A stretch of 64,000 nucleotides of DNA, from positions 20,065,561 through 20,129,560 of the forward strand of contig NC_088775.1 of NCBI RefSeq assembly GCF_954871325.1, given 5' to 3'. The notes beneath the pieces are model-generated. The model made no database searches and was not told the DNA's origin. It saw only the letters and a list, made by a program, of their open reading frames with translations. Made by a program: the position numbers and the translations under genes. Of the stretch, positions 23,201 through 36,023 are shown piece by piece. This stretch comes from Gordionus sp. m RMFG-2023. Its lineage: Eukaryota > Nematomorpha > Gordioida > Chordodea > Parachordodidae. How positions within the stretch are numbered: position 1 is the first letter of the stretch; each line of letters opens with the position of its first letter.

Positions 23201-23862
23201 GTTAATATCCCCTTTCATAATCATTTGGTATTTAATATCAATCCATCAATCCTAAAAAACAAATTCTATCTATACATTAAGTAATACTATTTTCCAGACA
23301 CATCCATTTGTAAAGATCATATCATTATATATATTATTATTTGCTCTTCTCTACTTGTAATGTTTACGACTATCAAATTGCCCGATTTGAAAAAGCTTCG
23401 ACATCCATTTTTGAAAAAATTATTTTCCATTTGTTTAAAAAGTGATCTCAATTTTTTTTAAAAATCCACTTTAGAATTATTTTGGTTGTTTTGCATTTTT
23501 CATTTCGAAAATTAGGAAAATCAAAAATTAAATTTATAAGAATTTCAGTAATAAAAAAAAACAGTATGATCATATAACTCTCTCTATCAATTAACATTGT
23601 AATTAAGATTTTTGTTAATAATTAACTCCCTCATTAACACTGTTTATCAAAGGGGGAGTTAATCTATCATAGTTACAACTTAACTCAGAGGTATTTGATA
23701 AGGGGAGTTAATTAATCACGCTACACCGGATTAAATCAGGCAATGTATTCTATTTTACAAATTACTAAATTTATTATTTATTTCAGATTTATTTATTATT
23801 ATTTAATATTAATTTATTATTATAAATTTATTTTATATTTTTTTTAAAATATGTTTTAATTT
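20256..23862. other. spacer of the inverted duplication; tandem-repeat rich, no gene
   Basis: Several local repeats were seen. A ~170-bp unit (atacaatacggagaa, gactgaaatatatta) occurs at about 20337-20460 and 20505-20630. A ~170-bp unit with aaagggagggaaaaat lies at about 21860-22165. A ~110-bp unit (gtataaggggatgtag) occurs three times at about 22440-22800. A ~60-bp unit (ataaagtatata, agaaataagtaaata) lies at 22850-23110. An open frame at 20716-20958 (KSPKIIQLLLFEKDRIDIDI) has no recognisable domain. A segment at 23640-23740 repeats gggagttaatt and ends near cacgctacaccgg, resembling 42880-43010. Confidence 0.5.
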
Positions 23863-24411
23863 GTTACAATATATTTTTTGATTGATATTTTTTTTTAATA
23901 TATTTTGATCGCTAATTTTTTTTTTTTGTGATATATGTTTTTTTAATAAATTTTTTTAAATATATTTTTTTGATTGATATTTTTTTTTAAATATATATTT
24001 TTTTTCTTGATATATCTTTTGATCGCTAATTTTTTAATTTTTTGTGTTATATGTTTTTTTAATAAATTTTTTTAAATATATATTTTTGATTGATATTTTT
24101 TTTTATATTTTATTTTTGTATTATATGATTTTTTTTAATAAATTTTTTTGATTGATATTTTTTTTTATATTTTTTATTTTTTGTGTTTATATGTTTAATT
24201 TATATTTGATATATCTTTTGATCGCTAATTTTTTTAATTTTTGTGTTATATGATTTTTTAATAAATTTTTTTAATATATTTTTTTAATAAATTTTTTTAA
24301 ATATATTTTTTTAATTGATATTTTTTAATATATATTTTTAAAATGATTATTATATAATTATATTTTACGTAATTTTATCTATTATATATCTTTTGATAGA
24401 TAATTTTTTAG

Positions 24412-25807
24412 GTAATAGTGACAAATGTCATAATCGTTATTTTTGAACTTTTTTGAGTTTTTTTAAAGCAAATAGATAAAAATATGTTTTGTAAATATGT
24501 TAAATTAATATTTCAGTGAAAGTGTACTATAGAAAAGTGGCAATTGTCATAATCGTTATTTTTGAACTTTTTTGAGTTTTTTTAAAGTAAATGGGTAAAA
24601 ATATGTTTTATAAACATGTTAAATTAATATTTCAGTGAAAGTACACTATGGAAAAGTGAAAATTGTCATAATCGTTATTTTTGAAATTTTTTTAGATTTT
24701 TTAAAGTAAATGGGTAAAAATATATTTAGTAAACATAATAAATTAAAGTGAAAGTGTACTATGGAAAAGTGACAATTGTCATAATTGTTATTTTTAAACT
24801 TTTCTTAGATTTTTTAAAGTAAATGGGTAAAAATATGTTTTGTAAACATATCAAATTGATATTTCAGTTAAAGTGTACTATGGAAAAGTGACAAATCGTT
24901 ATTTTTGAACTTTTTTGAGTTTTTTTAAAGTAAATGGGTAAAAAAATGTTTTGTAAACATATTAAATTAATATTTCAGTGAAAGTGTACTATGGAAAAGT
25001 GATAATTGTCATAATCGTTATTTTTGAACTTTTTTGAGTTTTTTTAAAGTAAATGGGTAAAAATATGTTTTGTAAACATGTTAAATTAATATTTCAGTGA
25101 AAGTGTACTATGGAAAAGTGACAATTGTCATAATCGTTATTTTTGAACTTTTTTTAAAGTAAATTGGTAAAAATATGTTTTGTAAACATGTTAAATTGAT
25201 ATTTCAGTGAAAGTGCACTATGGAAAAGTGACAATTGTCATAATCGTTATTTTGAACTTTTTTTAAAGTAAATGGGTAAAAATATGTTTTATAAACATCT
25301 TAAATTAATATTTCAGTGAAAGTGTACTATGGAAAAGTGACAATTGTCATAATCGTTATTTTAAAACTTTTTTTAAAGTAAATGGATAAAAATATGTTTT
25401 GTAAACATGTTAAATTAATATTTCAGTGAAAGTGTACAATGGAAAAGTGACAATTGTCATAATCGTTATTTTTGAACTTTTTTAAGATCTTTTAAAGTAA
25501 ATGGGAAAAAATATGTTTTGTAAACATGTTTAATTAAAATTTCAGTGAAAGTGTACTATGGAAAAGTGACAATGGTCATAATCGTTATTTTTGAACTTTT
25601 TTAAGTTATTTTAAAGTAAATTGGTAAAAATATGTTTTGTAAACATGTTACATTAATATTTCGGTGAAGGTGTATTATAGAAAAGTGACAATTGTCCTAA
25701 TCGTTATTTTTGAACTTTTTTGAATTTTTTTAAAGTAAATGGGTAAAAATATGTTTTGTAAACATGTTTAATTAAAATTTCAGTGAAAGTGTACTATGGG
25801 AAAATGG
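24412..25807 (+). repeat. ~119-bp satellite array, forward (right copy, first part)
   Basis: About 12 units of the same family as at 16410-17955, mostly close to consensus, including gaaaagtgacaattgtcata in most units. The array is interrupted by the hAT at 25808 and resumes at 26873 in the same orientation. Confidence 0.9.
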
Positions 25808-26864
25808 TAGTGCTGTAAACATTTTTAAAAAAATCGAACGCGTTCGCGTTCAACGTTCATTGACAAAAATCGAACGCGTTCACGTTCACGTTCAAATTCA
25901 AAAAAAGGAACGCGTTCAAGTTCATGAACGCGTTCATGCGTTCAAAATTTTATGATAAATTTTTTTTTTAATTTAATATAAATAAATGCCTTATATTTTT
26001 CAACACAATATATTAGCCATGATAAAAAATAGTTTTATTTTGATAATACAATTATAAATACAATATAATAGAGCGATAAAAAAATAAATTTATAAAAAAA
26101 TTTTCTTATTAATTTTTAATAATCGCTTGGCAGTTAATACAGCGTTAGCTATACTAAAAACTCGCTCAACAGGGGCAGATGAAGGGATTGCGGTGTTATA
26201 CTTGATAAACAATTCTTTTAAAAGGGGGAATTTATTAAAAACATTTAATGTTTTATCCATTGTCTCAAAAAATTGAGCTATGTTATCATCCTCCAATCTG
26301 CCCTCTTCTTCCTCGTCAAAAAAAAGGATATCTCGGAATTGATTTTAAAACAGTGAAATATTTTTGATATTTGGGACATGGTAATTCTAATTCATCTAAT
26401 ATTGAATTTTGATTTTCAGAATCTGATGATGAAATATTTATATCCATGCAAATGCTAATCTATTAAATTAAAATATAAAATATTCAAATTAATAAACTTT
26501 AATCTTATCCTCTCTAGCATTATCACGTTATGGTACGTTAATTGCAATATGAAAGACGAAAAAGAAACAGCTGATTAAAAAATATAAGACTTTTTTGTTA
26601 AAAAATTGGATTAAATATTAATTTTTCAAAAAATAAAAATATAAGACTTTTTTGTTAAAAAATGTGGATTAATATTAATTTTTCAAATAAATAAAAATAA
26701 AAAGTGTTTTTAAAATTGAACGAACGTAAAATTGAACGCGTTCATCAAAGAAAAGGAACGCGTTCACGTTCAAAGTTTGTCAAAAAAAAGGAACGCCGTT
26801 TTTCAAAAAAAACGAACTTCGTTCACGAACGCGTTCATTTTGAACGCGTTCGTTTACAACACTA
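25808..26864 (-). mobile_element. hAT element with perfect 8-bp duplication inside the satellite
   Basis: This 1057-bp element starts TAGTGCTGTAAAC and ends GTTTACAACACTA, flanked by gaaaatgg at 25800-25807 and 26865-26872. The satellite unit is restored when the element is removed. Subterminal gaacgcgttc palindromes are repeated many times at both ends. The only coding trace is the dimerisation domain at 26090-26296, so it is non-autonomous. Confidence 0.9.
26090..26296 (-). pseudogene. hAT transposase C-terminal fragment (right arm)
   Basis: This is the minus-strand copy of the 68-codon frame at 19797-20003, differing at two residues (FPLLKE and YNTAIPSS). It keeps SSAPVERVFSIANAVLTAKR, the dimerisation motif. 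It has no catalytic domain. Confidence 0.8.
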
Positions 26865-26872
26865 GAAAATGG

Positions 26873-27299
26873 CAATTGTCATAATCGTTATTTTTAAACT
26901 TTTTTAAGATTTTTTAAAGTAAATAGGTAAAAATATGTTTTGTATACATGTGAAATTAATATTTCAGTGAAAGTGTACTATGGAAAAGTGACAATCGTTA
27001 TTTTTAAACTTTTTTGAGATTTTTTAAAGTAAATGGGTTAAAATATGTTTTGTATACCTGTTAAATTTATATTTCAGGGAAAGTGTATTATAGAAAAGTG
27101 ACAATTGTCATACTCGTTATTTTTGAACTTTTTTTAAAGTAAATCGGTAAAAATATGTTTTGTATGCATGTTAAAATAATATTTCAGTGAAAGTGTTCTA
27201 TAGAAAAGTGACAATTGTCATAATCGTTATTTTTCAACTTTTTTTATAACTGGGTAAAAATATGTTTTTTAAACATATTAAATTAAAATTTCAGTTTAG
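26873..27299 (+). repeat. ~119-bp satellite array, forward (right copy, second part)
   Basis: About four units continue the array beyond the hAT insertion. Mirror of 18868-19243. Confidence 0.85.
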
Positions 27300-28239
27300 A
27301 TATATTTTATATTTTTAAGTCACTAACAGTAATATCAACAATAAAATTCCTAAATTCGCTTTTATTTATATATTCAAAATTAATGATGAGATATTTTCCT
27401 GCAAATCGTCATTCCTTGATTTGATTAAATTCAAGATTTTATTAATAAAACATTTATCACTTTAAATGAAAATAAATTCCACTATTATGATTAAACTTTA
27501 ATCTTCATAACATCCGGAAATGTTTTTTTAATATAATTTATAATAGTAGGCCAATATAAGATTAAAATAATTGTAAGATTAATTTATTTTTTCCTACATG
27601 TTAACTACGAAATATATTTAAATATAGAATCCTGCATCGGTTATTTGTATATCAACTAACTATAATATCTTTGACTTATTTATTTCAATTCTGTGAGTAA
27701 ATACATTTTGAATATTAATTCACTTTAGTGAACGATCTGAAATTACAAGTTAGAGCTACTATTGAAATTTAAATCTATCAAAGTATTAAATAGCTTTTCA
27801 AAAATGAATATAATTACGAAATTAAATTTGGCATTTTCAAAGTTAGCCCTCATATTTATATTTATTTTAAACAATTACTAAGATTATACACATAACATTC
27901 TAAGTTTATATAAGTTTTTTTCGAAAAATGAAGGCCTTTAGATATTTTTTTTTTACTATATTTTATTGAATTATGCTAGGCTCTCTCTTTGAAGGCCTTT
28001 GGCCAATTTATGTTTTAAATTTTCCACTATATTTTATTGAATTATGCTAGGCTCTCTCTTTGAAGGCCTTTGGCCAATTTATGTTTTAAATTTTCCTCGG
28101 GTTTATAATCTTTTTTTAAAATATTTCTCACAAATTTTATAAGGTCATTATTTTATTTATTTTTTTATATTTTTGTAACATCATATACGCACTTTTAGTT
28201 AATTGATAGGGGTAAATTCTATATTATTTTACCTTGCTT

Positions 28240-29811
28240 TAACAAAAAAGTTCAAAAATAATGATTATGACAATTGTCACTTTTCTGTGGTATCTTCAAT
28301 AAAATTTTAATTTAACATGTTTACAATATATATTTACCAGTTTTCTTTTAAAAAATTCAAAAAAGTTCAAAAATAACGATTATGACAATTGTCATATTTC
28401 TATGGTATATCTTCACTGAAATTTTAATTTAACATTTTTACAATATATTTTTACCTATTTACTTTAAAAAAATTCAAAACAGTTCAAAAATAACGATTAT
28501 GACAATTGTCACTTTTTTATGGTATATCTTCACTGAAATTTTAATTTAACATATTTACATTATATATTACTTTAAAAAAATTCAAAAAAGTTCAAAAATA
28601 ACGATTATGACAATTGCCACTTTTCTATGGTATATCTTCACTGAAATTTTAATTTAACATTTTTACAATATATATTTTTACCGATTTACTTTTAAAAAAT
28701 ATTAAAAAGTTCAAAAATAACGATTATGACAATTGTCACTTTTCTATAGTACACTTTCGCTGAAATATTAATTTAACATGTTTACAAAACATATTTTTAC
28801 CAATTTACTTTAAAAAAACTTAAAAAAGTTCAAAAATAACGATTATGACAATTGTCACTTTTCTATAATACACTTTCACTGAAATATTAATTTAACATGT
28901 TTACAAAACATATTTTTACCAATTTACTTTAAAAAAACTTAAAAAAGTTTAAAAATAACGATTATGACAATTGTCACTTTTCTATAGTACACTTTCACTG
29001 AAATATTAATTTAACATGTTTACAAAACATATTTTTACCCATTTACTTTAAAAAAACTCAAAAAAGTTCAAAAATAACAATTATGACAATTATCACTTTT
29101 CCATAATACACTTTCACTGAAATTTTAATTTAACATGTTTACAAAACATATTTTTACCAATTTACTTTAAAAAAAGTTCAAAAATAACGATTATGACAAT
29201 TGTCACTTTTCTATAGTACACTTTCACTGAAATATTGATTTAACATGTTTACAAAACATATTTTTACCCATTTACTTTAAAAAAACTCAAAAAAGTTCAA
29301 AAATAACGATTATGACAAATGTCACTTTTTCATAGTACGCTTTCACTGAAATATTAATTTAACATGTTTACAAAACATATTTTTACCCATTTACTTTAAA
29401 AAAACTTAAATAAGTACAAAAATAACGATTATGACAAATGTCACTTTTCCATAGTGCACTTTCACTGAAATATTAATTTAACATGTTTACAAAACATATT
29501 TTTACCCATTTACTTTAAAAAATCTAAAAAAAGTTCAAAAATAACGATTATGACAATTGTCACTTTTCTATAGTACATTTTCACTGAAATATTAATTTAA
29601 CATGTTTACAAAACATATTTTTACCCATTTACTTTAAAAAAACTCAAAAAAGTTCAAAAATAACGATTATGACAATTGTCACTTTTCTATAGTACACTTT
29701 CACTGAAATATTAATTTAACATATTTACAAAATATATTTTTATCTATTTGCTTTAAAAAAACTCAAAAAAGTTCAAAAATAACGATTATGATATTTATCA
29801 CTATTACCTAA
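28240..29811 (-). repeat. ~119-bp satellite array, reversed (right copy)
   Basis: About 13 units in reverse orientation, mirror of 16410-17955, including the same divergent ggtatatcttcactg units next to the core. Confidence 0.9.
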
Positions 29812-30712
29812 AAAATTATCTATCAAAAGATATATAATAGATAAAATTACGTAAAATATAAATATATTATAATCATTTTTAAAATATATATTAAAAAATA
29901 TCAATTAAAAAAATATATTTAAAAAAATTTATTAAAAAAATATATTAAAAAATATCAATCAAAAAAATAAATTTAAAAAAATTTATTAAAAAAATATATT
30001 AAAAAACATCAATCAAAAAAATTTATTAAAAAAATCATATAAGCAAAAATTAAAAAAATTAGCGATCAAAAGATATATCAAATATAAATTTATTATAAAA
30101 ATCATATAAGCAAAAATTAAAAAAATTAGCGATCAAAATATATATCAAATATAAATTTTAAAAAAAATATCAATCAAAAAAATATATTTAAAAAAATTTC
30201 ATAAAAAAACATATAACACAAAAAATAAAAAAATTACCGATCAAAAAGAAAAATATCAATCAAAAAATATATGTAACTGTAATATTTGGACCGATGGGTT
30301 CCCTAGTCTGAATGGGAAAAATACAGTCCGTGATCGGGGGTCCGGGATAATCGATGACGGGATCCAGGGGGCCGGGTTTTATCGATTTAGTCCTGGAATC
30401 ACTTGGACAACGTAGTTAAAATAATATTCGAAGTTTATTCAACAAAGTAAAATTTCAAAAAAATATCAATTTACAAAACGAACGAAAATAATTAATGATC
30501 CAAAAAGGTGTTTTGTTTTCAACCTTTATAATTTTTAAAACAAAAAGGGAAAAAAAAGTTGTTATTTAATCGCGATACAATCATTCATGAAACTGGTAAG
30601 AACCAGTTTCAAATGCAATATAAAAATAAGGTATAATATATCAATTTCATAACAAAATAAAGGATGGGAAAACAAAAGAAACAAGTAGAAAAAAAAAGAA
30701 ATAAGTTGTACG

Positions 30713-30746
30713 CAGTGGCGTAGCTAGGAATTTTCCTTAGAGGGGG
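30713..30746. mobile_element. left end of a hAT-type MITE (CAGTGGCGTAGC…)
   Basis: CAGTGGCGTAGCTAGGAATT then ttccttagaggggg mirrors 15473-15506. A matching opposite end, ccgtagctacgccactg, occurs at about 34067-34083, but no common target duplication was found, so pairing the two is uncertain. Confidence 0.5.
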
Positions 30747-30816
30747 CCCATATATAAAAGCCTGATATTGGTTTTTAAGATAATATAAAAGTCCTAGAAT
30801 TATTAATTATTTTAAT

Positions 30817-30995
30817 TAGTGTTGTTAAACGGCTCGACTTGAGCTGATTTTTATAAACAGCTAACTCAATATTTTTGCCAAAAAATATTGTTCAAGCCTA
30901 GAGATTTCTCGAATAATATAAAACTTGTATCTCCATGAGCAAAATTTTCTGGCTAATATATTGAGTTAGCCATATCGGCTAAAATTGAGCCACTA
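30817..30995. mobile_element. 179-bp hAT-type MITE with perfect 8-bp duplication
   Basis: The element starts TAGTGTTGTTAAACGGCTCG and ends TTGAGCCACTA, flanked by attttaat at 30809-30816 and 30996-31003. The interior holds inverted gctaactcaatat / atattgagttagc phrases. Non-coding. Confidence 0.85.
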
Positions 30996-31067
30996 ATTTT
31001 AATTAAAATAACACATTGACACAATTTTATTGATATACGTTTCATTTTATTATACTTTTAGAAGTTA

Positions 31068-31310
31068 TTTACAAATAAAAAGCGATTATTTAAAATATAA
31101 ATATTATATTGATTTAATTATAAATATTATATTGCTTTAATTATAAATATTTATTGCTTTAATTATAAATATTATATTGCTTTAATTATAAATATTATAT
31201 TGCTTTAATTATAAATATTGTATTGCCTTAATTATAAATATTAGTATTACACATATAAATTGCTTTAATTATAAATATTATATTGCCTTAATTATAAATG
31301 ATATATTTTA
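31068..31310. repeat. ~23-bp tandem repeat
   Basis: Units of the form ttataaatattatattgc followed by tttaa repeat about nine times with small changes. Confidence 0.8.
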
Positions 31311-33157
31311 TAATTAGTAAACACATTAAAACTATAGGTTAAAAAATAAATGTTTTTTTTAAACTGTAAATTTAAGTCGATATCCTTCAAAGTGAAAAAA
31401 TCAAAATTGTGTTGGCAATATTTTTTTACCAATATATGATAGATGTTTAAAATTAATATTGAGAAACCTAGGCTAATAATCATAGATGACATGTTAGCTT
31501 TGGAACCAACTTTTGATTATTATAAGTATAAAGTAATAGACTATATCACTTGTAGTAGGTGATGGTTCTAAATGATCTAGTATAATTGGTTGTCTATTAT
31601 CCTTTAGTTTTCTGGAGTATGTGGGAATTGCTAAGATTTTATATAAATATAATTTAAATAAGACTAATACCTGACATGAGTGGAACTTCATTTCCATTTA
31701 AATTCTCCCTAGATTTTTTATATATCTAAAATTTTAATGTAAATATTAATAAGTAATTGATTACATTACATTTATTAGATAGTGATTTGTTGTGACTTAG
31801 TGTATTTTTTTGTTTGTTATCACTATTTTTTTTACCCCTTGGTGTGAATATTAATTGAGATATTCCTATAAAAATAAATTAAAATAAAACAACATATTAG
31901 ATAACCTTTAAATTCTAAATTGATACAGCCTATAATATTTTGTTGACTACTATCATTCTTCTTCAATGTGATACTTGATATACCTAAAATTATGATATAA
32001 ATATTTAAAGGTAATAGTTAACATTACTTTTACTAGGTAGAGATTTGAAGTGATCAAGTGTATTTAGCTTATTTTTATCATAATTTTTTATAGAGTATCT
32101 AGGTATTTCTAAAATTTAAATGAATACATTTAAATAAGGTCATATAAGTTCATAAAATACCTGAGGTGAGTGGTAAATTGTTGCTTATGGTATCAAGTTC
32201 ATCATTAAAATTCTGATTTTCTATATTAATTGGTGATTCATTTAAATAAGGTCATTATAAAATACCTGATGTGGGTGGTAAATTGTTGCTTATGGTATCA
32301 AGTTCATCATTAAAATTTTGATTTTCTATATTAATTAGTGATTCATTTAAATAAGGTCATTATAAAATACCTGATGTGGGTGGTAAATTGTTGCTTATGA
32401 TATCAAGTTCATCATTAAAATTTTGATTTTCTATATTAATTAGTGATTTGGTATGTTCATTTTGTTGACTATCATCATTTTTATTAAATGTAATACTTGA
32501 TATATCTAAATCTATAATAAAAAATATTTAAATCTTAATAGATTATATTACTTGTACTAGGTAGTGATTTTATATGGTCTTTGGGTATATAAATGAGTGT
32601 ATCAAGATCATTTTCTTCCCTCCTACGTTTGGGTATATCTTATAAATGTCAAAATATTTTGGTTAGCCAATATTATTTAAAATAATAAATTACCCAAAGT
32701 GGTTTGTACTGGCAATTTTAATTTAGTTAAAACTATGACTAGGTGTTTAATTTTAAATTCTAAAATAAAAATAGTTAGCTATTAATTTTAAATATCTTTT
32801 ATATTAAATGTTATTTTGACCTGGTGTATTTACATCATCCTTATTATTTTCAATAGAGCCTATAATGCATAAGATATTAATTAGTACACTGGATTAAATA
32901 TTTTTTAACCTCGTGTATTTATATCATGCTTATCATTTTCAACAGGGCATAAATTGCATGAGATATTAGCTGGTAAATTTTTTTTGTTACTTAGTAAATA
33001 TTTTCTAATGTCCATTTCCTTCAATCTTAAAGTTCGTAAATAGGAAATAACAATCTTTACTTTTTAGTCATAAATTTAATCTCTTTAATAATTTCATTTA
33101 TAAAAATGCTACAAAATATAAACCAAATATATATTATTAGAAATAAAAGCAGAGAAA
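31311..33157. repeat. AT-rich stretch with a ~110-bp tandem repeat; no gene
   Basis: At about 32120-32450 a unit containing taaggtcattataaaatacc, ggtggtaaattgttgctta and tcaagttcatcattaaaat is present three times. The rest repeats shorter phrases (tgtatttacatcatcctta type) loosely. No convincing coding sequence. Confidence 0.6.
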
Positions 33158-34043
33158 GTAGATTATGCACTATTTTCATATTATTATTTTCGAACCATAT
33201 CTTCGATAAATTATAATAAATATTTTTTTAAATATGCATAAATAATATATTATTATATTTTATTAGATTATTATCAATGACTTTAAAATAATATACAGAA
33301 TAATTTATATATATATATTAGTAATAATATCCTTCCACAAACATCAAAACCAGAAAAATATAAATATTCATGGTATTTATTTGATATAAAGTCACTTTTG
33401 AGTCTTTTGAACGAATAATCTAAAAAAATGGCTCTGAGGGGGGGGGGGTAGATTATGCACTTTTTTATTTCATATTATTATTTTCGAACCATATCTTGGA
33501 TAATTTATAATAAATATTTTTTTAAATATGCATAAATAATATATTATTATAATTTATTAGATTATTATCAATGACTTTAAAATAATATACAGAATAATTT
33601 ATATATATATAAAAGTAATAATATCTTTCCACAAACATCAAAACCAGAAAAATATAAATATTCATGGTATTTATTTGATATAAAGTCACTTTTGAGTCTT
33701 TTGAACGAATAATCTAAAAAAAATTGCTCTGAGGGGGGGGGGGTAGATTATGCACTTTTTTATTTCATATTATTATTATCGAACCATATCTTGGATAATT
33801 TATAATAAATATTTTTTTAAAAATGCATCAATAATATATTATTAAAATTAATAGATTATTATCAATGACTTTAAAATAATATACAGAATAATTTATATAT
33901 ATATTTAAAATTAAAAGTAATAATATCCTTCCACAAACATCAAAACCAGAAAAATATAAATATTCATGGTATTTATTTGATATAAAGTCACTTTTGAGTC
34001 TTTTAAACGAATATTCTAAAAAAAAAATTAATTGCTCTGGGGG
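33158..34043. repeat. ~290-bp tandem repeat, three copies, each ending in a G run
   Basis: Units start gtagattatgcac at 33158, 33448 and 33743. Each passes through ccacaaacatcaaaaccaga and cacttttgagtctttt and ends with gctctgaggggggg. The last copy is followed by a hAT-MITE terminus (about 34050-34083), suggesting that the unit is a MITE end amplified in tandem. Confidence 0.8.
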
Positions 34044-34085
34044 GGGTTCAAACCCGAAAACCCCCCCCGTAGCTACGCCACTGGG

Positions 34086-35333
34086 TATTGCACTAATTCC
34101 AGTCACACTAAAAATGTTCACATACATATCAGTCAGGATTAAACCAATCATTAACAGATTCCTTTCTAATGCTATCACATCATACAGGAAGGGCAGAAAT
34201 ACTACGGAGTTGACCATGGCACTTAAGGTCATTCTGGAAAAGGCCAGAATGCATAAACCCCCCATCTTTGCCCTGATGATTGATTTAAGTCAAGCCTTTG
34301 ACTCCATAATTCAGAATAAGATATGGCCCTTGCTGGAAAACATTGGAATAGATAAACATCTGATAGCGCTAATTAAGATAATTTACGACAATCTTAGCGT
34401 AGTTCCTCAGCATTTAAATATGAAGTCGCAACCTTTTAAAGCAAATAGAGGCCTCAAACAAGGATGCATCCTTTCACCGATTATTTTTAATGAATATGCA
34501 CTCAACACATATAACAGTGAGCAACAACACCTCAATGATATGCACAACTCTTTAAACTTTCTATGTTATGCTGACGACGTATGTATTCTAGCCAACTCAG
34601 AATACAAATTAAGAAATATTTTATCATTATTTGTCAACAACTGTGATGGATATGGTCTAAGAGTAAACTACACAAAAACCAAACTAATCACCTCGCGAGT
34701 CACTTAAACCCCTTTAACTTTGAGGGTAATACGATAGAATTAGTGTCAGATTTTAAATACCTAGGAACCAGGATAACGTCATTAGGCCTCACCTTTTTAG
34801 ATACGAAATCGAGAACGAATAATGCTAGACTCCGCTATCATCAACTGTCGAAATTATGGTCATCCAACCATATATCAACTAATTTAAAAATAAGACTCTT
34901 CAAGTCCCTAATTGTACCCATTTTTACCTACGGCCTGGAGACTTGGCAAGACTCAAAAAGTAACATCAGCACAATTCAGACTTTTATAAACAAATGCCTT
35001 AGAAGAATCACCAAAACGTATTACCCATACAACACATCAAATACAACGCTCTGGAATAGATGCGACATCCTACCAATCAATCGTCTCATACCCATGAGGA
35101 GACTAGAATTACTAGGCCATAGCTTAAGACACTCGCAGGAAAATATGATATTCTCGTCCTTGAAATGGTGCCCTGACGGTAGGAGGAAAACCCCTAAATA
35201 CTATTGGTTGGCGAAATGTTTGAAAGATATGGACCTGATTAACCTCTCGTTTGCAGATTTCATGGCACTTAGCAAAAACAAGAAACACCTAAAGGAACAT
35301 TTACAATACATGCTAAAATATGGCCTAAAATAA
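34086..35333 (+). pseudogene. LINE (non-LTR retrotransposon) reverse transcriptase, 5'-truncated
   Basis: The first frame (to 34707) carries FALMIDLSQAFDSI (RT domain 2b/A, catalytic Asp), NRGLKQGCILSPIIFNEYA (domain B) and LNFLCYADDVCILA (domain C with the ADD catalytic pair), then YTKTKLITS. A one-base shift near 34690 moves reading to a second frame (34743-35333): SDFKYLGTRITSLG (domain E), then LFKSLIVPIFTYGLETW and INKCLRRITKTYY, the usual C-terminal region of RTE/R2-related or similar LINEs. The endonuclease part is missing. The clade assignment is uncertain. The 5' junction abuts a MITE terminus at about 34083. Confidence 0.85.
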
Positions 35334-36023
35334 TATCGCAACCGTTCTTCACCTTTACGTTCTTGCAATAAATGGAATAAGTGTATTTATAATAACCTGA
35401 ACAACAACAACATAACTTAACTTCCTTTAATAACCCACGACCTTCCTTTCTGGACACACGATATCGGCGACGATAACGATAACAATTACGAAAATATTAG
35501 CTGTATAACAGGCAATGAGAAGATAAACTGGCTATAATAATAACGCAATATATCGGACGAACCCAAATACCATTGGCACAGAACATATAAGATCTACAGG
35601 ACATACAATATTTTGGCACACCGAACAACAAACAAGGAAGAGACTCTTAATGCAAACTTAACATAAACTCTCAATACTTAACAAGATATAAGGGTTATTT
35701 TTTTGTTGCCTCACTAAATACCACTTAAGGACGCAGGTACATTTTTTTATATGACATTATTTTTATTTTTTCCTTAACACTATTCTGCCGGAAACGGAAC
35801 TAATACATCACCATTATTGTACTTCTTCCTTCTTCACTTTGCTAACAGGCTACATAGTGGTACCGTCCACTATAATAAAAGGGGTAGACATCATGTATGG
35901 GATCTATATACTAGTGAAAATACATGATGCACGCTTCAACTCCTGGTGGGTAAAATTTCAAATTTTCAAAATATCAAGTAAATATTATCATTATCATTAT
36001 TATATTATAAATATATAAAATAG
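35334..36023. other. LINE 3' region and flank; nothing recognised
   Basis: About 500 bp after the LINE stop are less AT-rich (to about 35860) and may be its 3' untranslated part. There is no clear tail or target duplication. The remainder is AT-rich. Confidence 0.35.

Larger units (their letters stand above)
23863..30276. mobile_element. foldback-like element with inverted satellite arrays (right copy)
   Basis: The order is: AT-rich leader (23863-24411), forward ~119-bp array (24412-25807), a hAT insertion (25808-26864), continuation of the forward array (26873-27299), unique core (27300-28235), reversed array (28240-29811) and reversed AT-rich leader (29812-30276). Without the hAT this is a ~5.3-kb structure whose long terminal inverted repeats are made of tandem repeats. 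Drosophila Foldback elements have that architecture. No transposase and no target duplication were found. The left copy at 15943-20215 has the same order, inverted and truncated. Confidence 0.6.
25878..30746. repeat. right arm of ~15-kb inverted duplication
   Basis: This is the reverse complement of 15473-20215. The coordinate sum drifts from 46219 at the outer edge to 46093 at the inner edge, showing net extra sequence in this arm. Part of the excess is a 74-bp tandem duplication (unit containing tgctaggctctctctttgaa) at about 27955-28095. Confidence 0.85.

Noticed and set aside
30713-34083. One single 3.4-kb MITE between CAGTGGCGTAGC at 30713 and its inverse at 34083
   Set aside because: The 8-bp flanks do not match and several unrelated tandem repeats lie between, so pairing the two ends is not supported.
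33828-34265. 145-codon minus-strand open frame opposite the LINE start
   Set aside because: Shadow of the LINE frame and the tandem repeat; no independent coding signal.
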